Origin: Stercorarius parasiticus
Taxonomy: Eukaryota > Chordata > Aves > Charadriiformes > Stercorariidae
NCBI GenBank assembly: GCA_013396915.1
Contig: VWZL01002054.1
Span: 124,648-188,647 of the forward strand
Reading direction: 5' to 3'
DNA length: 64,000 nt
In this document: positions 1-14,110 of the stretch, one piece after another
Layout of the letters: each line of letters begins with the position of its first letter
How positions within the stretch are numbered: the first letter of the stretch is position 1
Notes under the pieces: generated by a model
What the model was told of the DNA's origin: nothing
The model's input: the letters and a program-made list of their open reading frames with translations, nothing else
Databases searched by the model: none
Made by a program: the position numbers and the translations under genes

Positions 1-3000
1 AATGACATGGTAAGTGTTATCTCTCCATTTTATGTCGGTGTTAATTGCCAGTGATTTGTCAGTGAAGGGTGACAGTAATGACAAAGGGGGTGACAAAGAG
101 GAATGTAATTCAAGTGGAGCTAAAGAAAGGATGAAAATACCTCATTGGGTTTTATGTGTTTTGCTTGACCCAAGTAAGCTCCATTCCTTTAAATCATCAT
201 TTCAGATTGTTTTCTTCTGACATTCAGAGAATAATTTAGCAAGCTAGTTTGGTAAGGATGATTGACTAGAGACGTAATAGTGGGTAGACCAAACCAGAGG
301 TGAAATGAAAGGAATAAGGAGTAGAAGAAAAACCCCAACATGATTACATTAAATTCACAGAGATTAGATTAGAAATAAAACCTGTATGTGACACATTTAG
401 ACTTAACTCTGATTATATGGTGAAAGCTAGAAGGAAGCTGAAAATGAAGCTTCCTCTGTGGTGATTGTTTTATTAGGTTTAAAGCAGTGAAGGTCCATCA
501 CAGAGGCTTTTGTATTCAGCAGTCCCACCAGTGGACCTCATTCCCGACCGGTGGGGTTCAGCCTACAGCACAGGTTGCCAGGAGCAGAGATTGTGGATTC
601 AGCCAGCTCTGAGATAACCCGCTGCTGAGGGCAACGCCGGGAACTGGTGGGCAGCAGCAGAGTGCAGTGATGAAATCAAAGGAGCTTGTTTCACACTGGA
701 TCCTTCACAGCTATCATCTGACAGAAGGGTTTTTTTTTGACGTCTTAGGGCAAGGTCTTTTTCAACCTCCGATCATTCATCGGGGTTGCAACTGTGCAAG
801 CGGGTCTGTGCATTAGGGCTCACTGCACCTGTTCAAGCAAGAACAGGAGATGGAGACAGCAAAAAGATGCATTAACTTCTTCTACTTACAGAAAGAAGAG
901 CAGAACTCTCCAGTTTCCACCACATACCAAGATGAAAAAGTCTCAAACATTTAACAACTATGCAGCTGTTTATAAGGTTGTGACTGGCTTTTGGTAAGCA
1001 GAGCATTTCCTCCAACTCTTAGTTTTAGTGCACGTCTATGCAGCCCTCATGATTTGCATTTTCCTAACATTACAATAAATCAAGAATAACCCCACTGAAG
1101 TTCTCATTTTCAGATTGGCTACCTCTGTAAAATATTCCTAGTGGAAGTGGAAGTCTTCCATAGTGTCCTTACAGCTAGTGATAGTAGGCTTGTGCTTTTT
1201 TGTTATCTTCAGTGAATCCTTTAGAAGGATGTAGAGCATACCTTTTAGAGCAGAACCTAAGATCCCTTCTTCACAGGTTGGATTCCAAAATTAAAACGTT
1301 GTTAATATCCAGACCAGGTTCCCCATATATAATAATACCTCTATAGTACCACTGGTTATGTGGTAATTCCCAATCTAAGTCAAAATGAATGCTGGTTTCT
1401 GTGGTGAGAGTTTGTAAGGCTCTTCCTCAGGGGTTGAGCTATATTATACTGCAGCTTTTCCCGGTATTTGCTCAAACCCTGTATTTAGCAGCACAAAAGA
1501 TTCAGCGTCTTGAGACTGTTCTCATTTACATGCTGGTCCAAACTAGCTAGTAGTCAGTACCTGAATAAGGAAACTCTAGTTAGAATAAACATCCCACACC
1601 ACTTCTCATGTCATATAAGCAGAGACAAAGTTGTAGCAATGGTAAGGTACAAGGGATGTGCCATGTGGACAAAGCAGGAGCCTTCAGAAGATTTCAGAGT
1701 GTGATTGCTACTTTCTGTCTTCACTGTCCTAAAACAGGCTTCAGCTTGGAGTAAGACTGCTCACCACTGGAAATGAAGGGAAAGAGCATGGTCCAAACTG
1801 ACATACTGCCCTAGGACATCAAAATACCTTACAGAACAGCCTAGGCAAATCTCAAAGACAAGGTCTGTGTTTTCTTTTCTTCACACTTTTCATGTCTTTT
1901 CAAGCCAGCGACATGTCTGTTTATTCTATTTCTTCCAGTTTTTAAATAAGAAAGCAAAGATCATTTAGCCAGTCCTAAACCAAGGACTTCAATGCTCTCT
2001 CAAAATCGTATTCATAAAGGTATAAATGCTGCTATGTATATTTATTACATTGTAATCTTCTTTCTGTCTACATTTGCATGTTTGTCTTGCTCTCTCCAAC
2101 TGGGTTTCCATTTGCGGGACGTGAGGGATAAAACACAAATCCTCAGGACTGTTTTTCATTCTTCTTTGTGCCTTGCACCATCACAAATATTTCTGTACTG
2201 CCACAAACATTTCTTTTCTGCCACTGTGTAACTGCTTCTTCTCCTCCTCACATAATTTTACATCTTTCTTACTATAATGCTTTATTAAGCTGTACAGTGT
2301 ATTTTCAGGATAACCCTATGCCTTAGTGAACTTGACTTTCTTTGCTACAACCTCATTTTATGTTTCACCTTGACAAATGCAACAGAGAGCATTCTGTGGA
2401 CACCTGCGCAGAATAGTCTCAGATCAAATGTGATGTGTAGTACACAGGAAAACATGCAATAACAAATAAAGGCATTGGTGATTTAGAGGAACAGCATGGT
2501 TGATAATCAGGACTATGTCACTTGCTAACCTTGATCCTTTGTTTATGAATTTAATTCCGATCGGTACAAAAGGTTCCATTTGTTTCTCAGTTATCCCTCC
2601 AGCGAGCCTGCAGCCCATGTCTACTAGGTAATAGCTTGCAGAAGCTGTATATGAAATACAATTTTAAATAAGGGAAATCAACACCACATCATATCCCTGG
2701 TTTCTTCCTTCCATTTTCACCATCTTCTTCACTCACTGATGAGGAAGGTTAATGTTAAACATTGTGTTAATGGTTGTCAAATCAATCATGGTTTTCATTG
2801 AGTTATGCTAGGAAGAAGCAACACACTTTATGAGAAATCAGAGAAGGGATGAATGAGATAATGTAAAATCACTTATACAGGCACTCTGGAGATGGAACCC
2901 TGTTTAATATTTAATGTAGTCATTAACCTGAGAGTGGAAGGAAGAGGGTAATGGATGGCCTATTGCTTTTACCTACAGGACAAGTTTTTGAAGTGAACCG

Positions 3001-6000
3001 TCTCCCCTGGGGCAAGTATCACACATGCTGACAATCTATAAAGAGGGTCACCGATGAAAGGAGTTTGAGCAGCCTCGAAATTCCCTTGTGAGCATCATGA
3101 AAACTGCAGACAGACCAGGTGGTGAAACTTGCCATACTACACACAGCCGTGGGCCATTGCCATCCAAATGCTCAATTAGTTTATTATGGCAACAGACACA
3201 CCATACAGGTCAAATAACCAACACATCTGCAGAAACTACAGAAAATAATCAATTATTGAAGAAAACTATCTACAAGTAACATTACTCTTACCCTTTCTTG
3301 TTCTTCTCTTTCTTTTTTTTTTTTTCTCCATTCTGCCTAGACGCCCAGCTGTTAGAGATTACCCCTGAGAGTGAGAAATCCATGAACTAAATTTAACTAT
3401 GAGAAACATAGGGGTGGGGGAGGTTGGTTGTTTTGGTTGGTTGGGTTGGGGTTTTTAGGCTGTTTTTTTTTAATTAAAAAAACTAAAAAACACATTAAAC
3501 ATTCACAGGTGACCTTCTAAACACTGTAAATACTTCCTATGTTGCAACAGCACAGGATACAGTATGTTTTATGCAGAGTAGCCAACTTGCATGATAACCA
3601 TTGCGATAACAGTCAGGGTACGTGCCCCAGCGTCACAAGGACATTGTACCCAGGTATGAATTTACCCCAAAGGCTCATTGGGTTGTAGGGCAATGTTTTG
3701 CTCAACAACACCACTTAGCACGGCACCCATCCTCCCAATCATATGGACCACCCCACCCCTTTGCCCAATAAGAACAAGACAGCATCCATCCTTGAACTGC
3801 ATTTCCCTGCCTCTGTGCTAATTAGAGATGCTATCAGGTCCTCCCACCTCCGTTTAAGTGCCTGTTTCTAAGCACACAGATGAAGCAGGGAACTGCTGTC
3901 ATGCTGGACCATCTATTTTTGCAGGTACATTGCGTTGCATGTTCTCTTACAAAGAGAGAGTGTAGAGCCTGCCGTGCTCCCATACATGAATGGTCTTCCT
4001 TAGCAAAGGGGATATGGTGGATTCTTCACTGCTGCTCAGACTGATAGTCATGCAGTTGGTATACCTGTAGGTCAGTATAAACAAAACATGTATCTGACCT
4101 AAAGGAGAGTGGAAAGATTGAAATTTCTCAGCAACAGGAGTGACAAATCTTTTAAAAGTGCAGAAATACAGTTTGGTTGTTTAAGTGGGGTTTTTTTCTG
4201 TCTGACTCCTAATTTATAATATAGCACAGGACATACATTGAGCTACAAGGTAAATATCATGTGATATCAAAACCAAATATATTACTAAGTGCTAGCAAGT
4301 GCTAGCATTTTATTAATTTTTGCCACAATACCTTATATTGCACTAAACTCTATGTAATAGACCCAGTTCCTTCCCTGAGGAACTTACTGCTATAGGGAAC
4401 AAACATACAAAAGTCAAGATCATCATTGGTCACATGTTATTCACTATTTTTTGATGACTGGATTAGCTTGGCGAATACTTAAAAAAACACTGTAATTAAT
4501 GCTACAAGAGAAAGAGTAGTTTTATTAAGAATGGTCTCTTCCTAAAGAAGTTTCTCTTCCACACGATCAAAGACCAAGGTCCTGTATTTTGAAATTTAAT
4601 TTTTTTAAAAGTCTAGTTTAAAAAAAAATATATCTTTTTTATTTTATTCCCAGATATGAGCAGAATGTTACTGCATCATTAAGCTTTCAGGATAAGCAGT
4701 AAATCAATTTCTGATACGCCTGAGAATCTATACAAAGGAAAATGCTAAGGTTGGATCTACCCATGCTTTCACATTTGAAATCTAGCTTGTAGGCAACTCT
4801 AAGATGTTCCTACAACTTTGCTTCACAAAGGCTCTGGTACAGTTGGTCATCCACAATTTGTATTGGATTCTATGTGAATAAAGAAGAAAAATCACAGTAG
4901 TAGGAGCACAGAGAGGTAGGATCATAAATAAAGCACCTTTGTCTTGTTATGAAAGGGATTGCATCATCTTATCCTTAGCGTTGCACCATTTAATTCTCAC
5001 ACGTACAGTATCATTGCTGTAACACTTTACAGGTAAATAAAAAGGCAAGATATTTGCTACAGGGAAATTCCAATTTAAATTAGGCCCATGAATGACAATC
5101 AGCTGTGAAGTTCAGAGACAGAAAGAAGCACAAGAGAAGCAGTATTGCTCTCCAGGGACAGTACAGTATTAATAATGAGTAAATTAATACAGCATGCTTA
5201 CTCTTAGCTCAATTAATTTATGATTATTAATATAACAACAATATTATGGATACTGTAGCAAGTCAGGTGATAGAGCACAAATGCACATAGTTAAGACAAA
5301 ACAGCTGAAAATAGGTATATGCTTTTAGTTCTTTATTTTGTTAAGCAAATATCCTGGTACTTATGGAATTATGTCTTCACTGGTATGGTGACTCAAATGA
5401 GTTGTTATCCTGTGCCTCTAACTGAGCATTGTTTTCATGGCTGAGCCTTTGCAAAGGCACTGACTGTATACTAAAGCACCCACTCATTCAAGTGTGCAAT
5501 GCTCAGAGCCAATTCAAGATGTGGATCCATAGGGTGGCTCTATCTCCATTGGACCCAGTCTCCACAGCAGAGAGAGCTGATGAGTTCACAGCCAATATTC
5601 ATCCATCTCACTGTTCGAAGACAAGGATCTGAGTGAGTTCATCACACAGCTGCTTTGCTCTCCTGATGTTATGCTAGGGAGTCACCTATTAGAGCTGAAG
5701 ATTCTGTCCTTCTAATAATTGACTTTTTTCTCTCTGATCTTTCAGATTTTGTGCTTGCCAAACTACACAGTTTACTATATTGGGTAATAAGAACAGCATG
5801 TTGAACCACAGCAATACAAAAACTATAAATCATTCGGTAACATTAAGAGATTGCGATTGAACTCAGACATTTTTATAATGGTTAGTGAATCTAAAAGTGG
5901 AAAATAGCTGTATTTCTGTACCTGTAATTTTTTCCCACATATGAAAAATGCTAAAAGAGGCAGAGTTCAGAGCCAGAGGGAAAGTGGCCTTTACCGTGAA

Positions 6001-6519
6001 AGATTTTTGTATAGTAGTAATTAAAAATATATTTAATCACTGGAACAGGCTGATGAATCAGAACATTAACGGAATCTTCTAGTAAGGTCAACTGCGTTAT
6101 CCATACTTATGGTAAGCAATGGGGACATTAAGATGAAATACTAAACTCTTAGTAGCTAGTGGGGGAGGGGAAGAGGATAATTTAAAGAACGACAACCAAA
6201 GCAGGCTGCTTTATACGCTTTTTTTTAAAGTTGCACTTGAAATTGATAATAGTTTCTAATGCTGATAAAGCAGCAGAACTTTATAGTTTACACTGCTCTC
6301 ACTGTGTTTTCCAATTCTTGGTGAGCTTTGGGGTGTGTGAACATACAGCACAGTGCCAGGAAGCTTTTACTGTTTTGGGATAGAGACAATAACATAGGTG
6401 TTTAAAATAAAAGAGTGATATAGGAGAGTTAATTTTACATTTTATTTTAAAACTGAGGGGATGATAGACAGATAGATAGGTAGGTAGATAATATTTATAG
6501 ATTCTTTTATGAACTCTGG
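1..6519. other. Intergenic, no gene seen
   Basis: AT-rich sequence downstream of FRK. Open frames are all under 70 codons apart from one of 79, with no recognisable protein. There are a T run near 3308-3325, a GGTTGG-rich patch near 3421-3460, a duplicated AAGTGCTAGC near 4287-4307, and a GATA/GGTA tetranucleotide array just before the CR1 that follows. Confidence 0.6.
6463..6491. repeat. GATA/GGTA tetranucleotide microsatellite
   Basis: A short imperfect array of GATA, GACA and GGTA units, directly upstream of the CR1 fragment. Confidence 0.8.
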
Positions 6520-7677
6520 ATGTTATGCAAGGCCATGAGCCCTGACGGGATGCACCGACTATTGCTGAAGCAGCTGACTGATGTCCCTGTGATGACACTC
6601 TTGATAATCTTTGATTGATCTTGGTAACTGGGAGAGGTGCCCGAGTACTGGAGGAAAGCAAATGTCACTCCTATCATCAAGAAGGTCAAGAAGGAGGATC
6701 CAGTCAGCCTCACTTCTAGTTGGAGGCCAGTAACAAGCCATGCACCCCAAGCGTCAATACTGGGTTCAGTACCATTCAGCGTCTTTATTAATGATCTGGA
6801 TGATGGGCCAGAGCGTTCCCTCAATGAGTTTGATGATGATACAAAACTGGGAAGAGTGTCTGCTATGCAGAGGCAGCGGGTCATGCTGCCATTGAGAAGG
6901 ACCTCAACAATCTGAAGAAATGGGCTGACAGGAACCTCATGCAGTTCAACAAGAAGCGCAAAGTCCTACGCCTGAGAACAAACAGCCCCAGGCACCAGTA
7001 TACAATCTGCTGGGCATCACCCTGCTGGAAAGCAGCTTGGCAGAAAAAATCCTTGGGATTCTGGCAGACAACAAGCTGACCATGAGCCAGCAAAGTGTCC
7101 TTGCTGCAACAAGAGATAATGGTATCCTGGGTTACATTAGACAAAGTATTACCAGCATGTCAAGGGAGGTAATCCTTCCCCTCTATTCAGTGCTGGTGAG
7201 TTCACGCCTGGAATATTGGGTCCATTTCTGGGCTCCCCAGTCCAAGAGAGGTATGGAGCTACTGGAAAGATTCCAACAAAGGGCCATGAAGGCGATGAAG
7301 GGAGGAAAGGCTGAAAGAGCCGGGACTGTTCAGTCTAGAGAAGAGGAGGCTCAGAGAGGACCTTTTAAATGTATATAAACACCTGAAGAGTGGTCTCTTC
7401 TCAGTGGTGCCCAGTGACAGGACCAGAGGCAATGGGCACAAACTGAAAAGAAAGAAGAAGGTTCCATCCAAACATCAGCATACACTCTTTTATTATGAGG
7501 GTGACTGAGCATTGGCACAGGTTGCCCATAGAGGTTGTGGCCCTCCTTGGAGATATTCAAAGCTGTCTGGACATAGTCCTTGGTAACCAGCTCTGGGTGG
7601 CCATACTTGAGCAGAGGGGTTGGACCAGAACACCTCCAGAGGTTCCTCCCACCCTCAACCATTCTGTGATTCTGTGA
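6520..7677 (+). mobile_element. CR1 LINE, 5'-truncated and internally deleted
   Basis: Chicken-repeat-1 family LINE in sense orientation, covering the second half of ORF2 and the 3' end. Readable reverse-transcriptase pieces are [18 protein letters not shown] (6630 on), INDLDDG and DDTKLG (about 6787-6852), NKLTMSQQ and REVILPLYSVLV (7037-7200), then [10 protein letters not shown] and DIVLGNQLW (7498-7600). It finishes with the CR1-type ATTCTGTG repeats at 7661-7677. It is dead: the frame shifts at least twice, the catalytic FADD reads FDDD, and roughly a hundred residues that CR1 copies normally carry between PVSLTS and SSWRPVTS are missing at about 6713-6720. The start is approximate. Confidence 0.9.
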
Positions 7678-10600
7678 ACAACCAATTTTGGTCACTATCA
7701 GAAAAGGATGCAGGACTTTGTTTTGGTGTCTCTAAAATCATTATGTTCTTTGAATGGATAATATCTTACCCAGTTACGTAAAACTTATGCTGGATTTGGT
7801 TCTTTGTCATGAATGTAAAGTAGAAAAAGAACTGTAGTAGGTGAGTATTCTTGTTCTCCTGTGATACTACCAGGATGGAATGAAACACCCACTGGGGTTG
7901 CCCATCTGTCATTAATAGAGCCCACTCACTTCAAGGAGGAGGACTGTATGTACAAATGCTGAAAATCATGTGTGCAGCAAATTACCTGTATCAGTGGACA
8001 TGACAGCAGATGTTGCTTCAGTGGTTGGTCACCAGTGCCTAGGCGGAGAATGTGTTCCAGCCATGCTTGAAGTAGCCTTTATCATTTCTCCAGCCCAAGA
8101 ACAGTTGAGTACAGCTGCCTTTAAAAAGCTTAAGTGTAATTAGTAGCTTATTTACCAAGAAATGGAGCTAGTTTTCTTACCGTAGTTTTCAAGGCTAGCA
8201 GTACTAGTGCTTAAATTCCCACACCACAAATGGATTTCCTTTTTTCTTACAACAAAGTTTATTACATGGTATTGATGAAGTTTTCATTATTGGCATTTAT
8301 TTACAATATTTTCAGAGATGCCTAAGAAATTGGAATGTCATGGTGTCATGAAGTGCAGTTCATATTGCATATCCCAAAGACAAGGGCAGTCACGGTAATT
8401 AAAAATATCACGTTTATAATAAGGATTAGGCTAATACTACATCTTTTGTTTATAGTTAAGAGAATATAATATAACCAACATTTTCTCCAGAGGAAAAAGC
8501 AAATAATTTAAAGTAAATTAATCTTTACTTTATCATCCACCAAATAATGAATAAGAATTGATCATTTTTAATAACAGCACAGGTTCATTTGTATTGGTTT
8601 TGTCGATAGCAATATACCCCATTATCTCTCTTACATACAAGCAAAGAGTGAGTCTGATTGCTTGCATTGCTACAGCACTAGGTTTTCCATAGATAATTCA
8701 AGTAAATAACAACATATTCTTCTTCCCAAATAAAATTTGACATTTAAATAAAAAACATTGCATCCTTCTTTTGGACAGTAGCAGTATTAAATTAAGATGT
8801 GATGCGTTCAATGTAGAAAATTAAAGTATTAGTAAAGAGGACACTAAGTGATCCATATGTGCAAAAATAATTCTAAAAAAAAGCACATAAGTCTTATGCT
8901 ATTATCTGATCTTTATTTTTTCCAGGGAATAGTTTAGCAATATTTCCAATACTAACTCTGTAACGCAAATATATATGATGATATATATAAAAGCATGTCA
9001 AAACTAAAGTACATACTTAGTCTTTGTTTTTAATAAAGCACCTTTAAGCATGTGCTCGTGGCCTAAATAAATTGTGAATAAGCACAAGAAAGACTTAATT
9101 AAAATATCTTCACTTACGCTCAAAAAAAAATCCAATGGTCCAATAAAAAGAGACAAGAAGAGAGGATATTAAACACTGAGCTAAGGGTAATCTTAGTAAA
9201 TTCACTTTTGAACTCACATTTTATATGCAGTAGGAAAGAGCTTAAGGTTCAGATTATACTAAGTGTTTAAACATCTGTCTAATTCCTTTGGAGCCGATGG
9301 GAGTTGAACGTGTGCTTCTCTAAAGCAAAACAGTCACACACATGCACTTTGACAAGTTAGAACTTGTATGGACACGTTCCTGTTGATCTTGTGTGGTGTG
9401 TGATGGAGACTCAGTTTGGAGCAGTTGTCTGCATTCACAACATCGCTCTAGGATATTCCATGCATACCCCCATTATGGGATTTGCATGCAGAGATGAGAG
9501 ATTTTAGGGATAACACTAGTCCCCAAAGCCCAGGTACGTGACAGACATTTAAGCCTTTCCGATAATTACATACATCTGGGCTCATCTATATCATGCTGTA
9601 CTTTGTAACATCCTTCATTGTACAAGGAGCCCAATGCACCCCATTGTCCACCCTGACACTGATGTATCATCAGACTTAGCCTAGCAATATTAGCAGCACA
9701 GGGGCAAGATATGAGATAGAGTCAGAGAAATAAGCAAGAAACTACTTCCCACACAACCACATGGCGCTGTGCAGATAACCATGTAGTTATCTGATCACTT
9801 CACTTCTTAGGTGCAAGCACCAGCCTTGCACCTTGTCCTAGGCACACTGATCTGTATTCCTGCACAGCAGCACCCCTGTGGGAAATCACAACATCTCGGC
9901 CTATTATATCTTAACAACTCCAGATCCACAGCTGCAACAAGCTACAAATGTCCAGAGACAAAAAGCCACTCTCACAGCCTTCTGAAACAAAGCGGGATGG
10001 ATTGCAGCAGTCCTATTTCTAGATCTAAACTCAGTCCTGAAACGATTAGGCACTAGTTTTTGGAAGGGATCTATACCAGATATAAACAGAACCTGTGGAG
10101 CAACAGGTGTATCACCAAGTCCACTGCTGTGGGATGTACAAAACCATTTGCTGCTTGGTCTACTTCTGTTTGTCATCTGTGACATCCTAAACATCAGCAC
10201 AGCCCTCAAGCAGGAAAGTCAGTTGCACCAGAGTACTTCTAGGATATTCTGATCCAGTATCCACTGGGAAGGTTTGAAAGTATTTTTGATTGTATTCTGA
10301 CCCTAAAAAATCACTTTGCAAGTATTTTATGCACAGTTAGACCAGTTTTAGAGGCCAAGGGCAAGGGCAGAACACCCTCATATTTCAGAGTTCTGGTATA
10401 TCTTTCCCTATACTACACTTGCATTATACTTTATGGATACTGATAATGTGAGGAAGACTGCATGCTTCATCTTGCAGACTAGAGGAAAGGCTTGCTTGAC
10501 CCTGGAAGATAATTGCTTTCTCCTGGCATCCACAGAGAGAACACTTGTAACTACAACACATAGAGCACTCTCATGCATCTAAAGACTTGAGGATGTAACA

Positions 10601-13600
10601 ACGATACCAAAAAAAGGTATTTTCTCTTCACATTCTACCTCCACTTTCCAGCAATTTCCACCCAAGACACAGTTCTGCCTCACCCTGATGGAAGCTGACT
10701 CTCTTCATAATGGGACGGAGAAAAGACCTTTTCAAGGTCTTAATAATACTTCTTCTGCCATCTGTTTACCACTCTGCTATCACCTCGTAGCACACAAAAT
10801 AATTGTGCCATGACTAATGCCTGCCTAGAGAATTTCATATATCACTTCCCTTCCCACTCCCCTGCTGAGCCAAATGTTACTGCCCTATCTTAGACCCTTC
10901 TTCCATGGGAACCCTACGGTCTACTCCCACAAGAAGCTGCAGCTGGGTCCATCTAATGGTGCTGCTGGGAGAATGTCATTTCTGCATGTTTTCACAGGTA
11001 TCGATTCAAGCTAATAGATACACGTTATTCACTGTAAAAGAAAATTACTATTTTCATTACTAAGAAAACACTTTCCTGCTGTCAAGACAAAGCAGAAATG
11101 GTGTCCTCACATTAAAAGGCTTTTAGGAAGGAACAGGCATTGAACTCCTGTTTGCAGCCTATTTCTTACAAGGCTTTTTGTTCTCTTGAGAATGGAAAAG
11201 GCCATACTTCCTTCATGCCTACCCAGATTAATTGGAGTCTACACCTGGAGAATACATTCACATAGGCCACCTTATTTTAATAGGGCAAACTCAATTACCG
11301 ACAGTCCTTTCAAAGGCATGAAGTGGGCCTCCATTCCTGGAACCATTTAAAATCATACACATACAGACTTTCTTGTGGCTTCTCCAGAAAAGGAAGACAA
11401 GAAATATAAAAACAGAGGTTACCCTCCCTTAGCCCTTAAAATATGAGAGAGTTGTAGTTATACCAGTATTTTAAAGAAGAATCTGCTATCATTATTATCT
11501 CTTTTTGATGTTGGGGATGTTGGTGAACCACTTCTGTCATTGTCATGTTCAAGGTATGTAATGTCATCTATGGTTTGTCCCTGAAATGTGTTCTTAAATT
11601 CAAGTCCCAGGGAAGATAGAGAGGGTATTAAGATGGATTTGGGTATGAGGCATGGCCCTAGGAGTGTGTCACATTTCTGCCTCTTCCTCTGCCTCCCCTT
11701 ATCGAGGCAGTGCTCAAGAGCTGCTGTGTATTGTGGGCCCTTCCAGGCTTTCCTTCCACCATTTGCAGAATGGAACAGCCATGCTTCTCAGGAGGTACTG
11801 AATAGGCTCCAGCAATGATATATACTGTTGTCTTGCAGGCTGAGAGGTGGCAAATATTCCTCCGGTTGCACTCCTTTAGGAGATGGACGTGCAAGTCGTT
11901 ACAGGCTACTTCAAAAGTATCTCAGTGGAAGCCTGCTGGCTCACGAGAGGGACTGGCAGCCTGTAAGGGGCCACCATGAGGGAAGGAAGCCTGGCTGCTA
12001 TGCGACATGTGGATGGAGATGGAGGCTTACCTGTAGGTGATGGCTGACTCTAATGTATGTGCACTTACTGATTGGTGGTCTGGGGTGTCATTTCTGGTCA
12101 TCCTGTCCAAACTACATCCTGTTTAGAATGGATATAGAGTCCAGGGAACTGGAGATCTCCAGCGAATGAAAGGCCTAGTGATATGCAGAGATTTCACTTT
12201 GCCAAGTGGAAGTTTCTGACATTGAGCTAGTTGAGTGTGTTCTTTGGTCTTTTTTGTCTTCCTTTAACTTTGCTCCCAGACCTGAAGGTAATCCTGCTGA
12301 TCTTCCAGTGCAGTCCTACAGATGCAAGGTGTGCCTATGTTAAGAAAAAAGAAAAAAAAAGAAAACCAACCAAAATCCAAAACACCTAAGATCAACAAAA
12401 CTGTATCCATAGCAATAATTATGTGGAAGAAAAGCTTTTTGTTCTCCAGTACTAGGTTATTTTGCACAGCTAAGGCACAGCTACAAACTCCCTCTTAATC
12501 CTTGTACTACAGGAGGCGGGGACAGTGACATCTGGCTATAGTATCCTGACCCCTCAGTTTATCCTGTTCAACTTTAGGGAACTTTACTTTACAAGCCAAA
12601 CCTAAGTTACGCATCCAGGCTGCCTCAATAATCAGTGGTCAGAGAAATAACCCTTTCCTCTAGATTATTAATTTCTGGCACTTAACTTGGAATAGCCTCT
12701 AACTTTTAGGCACCAAAAGTTGAAGATGAAGAAAGCCTTCAATGCTCTGTTCAAAATTCTCTGACAAAAGCCTTATTAGCTGAAACATAGGTCTGGAGAA
12801 TTGTACTACTATAATATTACACAGAGTACTCTGGAGCATTGGATTGGTGTACCAAAACTAGTATAAAACCTGCAGTCAAATAAAAGGACAAGGGATCCTT
12901 CAAACCCACCTCAATTTGAACTGAACTATGAACTTCCATTCCTTCTGGGGCCCAATCTGAACTGTCCCAGTTCTTCCATTTACACCAACCTCTGCTGGGA
13001 TTTTATCACTCATTGACAGTGCTGTACCTGCTGAGACATATGGTTTAAGGATACCACAAATTATGTAGCAATCTTCCTTGCATCCTTGCAAAACAGTGAT
13101 GTGGTAGGAGCCTCAAAGAACCAATTCAAATGTAAATCTCCAGACAAATGTTCCTTGACAGTGTAAAGTATAGAATGCAACCCACATTCAAAAGCATTAC
13201 AGAATATGACAGAGCTATAGTACATGTCAAAAAAGCACACTTTGGACATTAAAAATTCTGATATTTCAACAATATTTTTGTCTTTACACCAAAAGGGGTT
13301 AATCTGCTTATTAGGAGCTTGAAAAAGAATCCATTCTTTTTAATATAATCTTTTGTTAGTTAATTAAGGTACAGAAATGCAAAACAGCAATTATATTCTT
13401 CCTTTCTTAAATAGCATAACAGAATAACTGCTGAACTTATGTAAATCAAATTCTTTTCGGCAGGCGCATATACACACAAAGACTAAAGTTAAGCCCAGTC
13501 TGACAAATTCTACATCATGTTGAAGTATAATGAAAATAAGTAGAAAGGAGATTGCAAGCACACCACTAACGCTGTTCAGAATGCATATGCAGACCAAGCT

Positions 13601-13751
13601 ATGTAGCAAATCAATCTAACATGTTAGAACAGTAGGATAATTAACTACAAATTAATGGTCAGTAAAGAATTAGCCACACAATAAGCCAACTTCTCAGCTA
13701 TGCAAATTGGCACAAATGTAGGACCTGGTCTGCTCTATGCCTCATAAATCA
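7678..13751. other. Intergenic, no gene seen
   Basis: AT-rich DNA with no open frame resembling a known protein. It contains a TA-rich run near 8968-8990 and an A-rich run at 12342-12365. Frames near 9811-10209 overlap on both strands and look like chance. Confidence 0.6.
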
Positions 13752-14110
13752 TTGCAATTATAGATAGTAAGACTAGAAAGCAACATTCAAAGGTTGTTTC
13801 ATTTACCCTCTGCCCAATGGTGGGATCAGCTGAACCGATGTCATTCCTCACAAAAGCTTGTCCCGTCTGTTTTCAAAAACATCCAGGAATGTGAACTCCC
13901 CAATTTCTCAGCAGCCTGCTCTTATTCTTAACCATGAGATTTCTTTTTCTCAATGTCTAATCTAAGTCTTCCCTGCTGTAATGAAACTCTCCTTATCCTG
14001 CAAACATGGATCAAGGAAGAGATTATTGCCTTCCATGTCGTAGACATCTTTTACATATCCTTTTGTCTTTTCCTCTCTTGAATAAATCACCCCAGATTTT
14101 CCTGTCTTTC
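13752..14110 (-). mobile_element. Old CR1 3' fragment, minus orientation
   Basis: On the minus strand the order of conserved words follows an old CR1 3' region: GCAGGGAAGACTTAGATTAG then ACATTGAGAAAAA, then a degraded AGCAGGCTGC, TTGGGGAGTTCAC, CCTGGATGTTTTTGA and ACGGGACAAGC. It closes with CTATAATTGCAATGAT, a decayed form of the terminal ATTCTATGAT repeats. Many substitutions suggest an ancient insertion. Both ends are approximate. Confidence 0.55.

Noticed and set aside
6299..6884. Minus-strand frames of 120 and 125 codons at the CR1
   Set aside because: They read the CR1 element backwards; the plus-strand reading gives recognisable reverse-transcriptase motifs.
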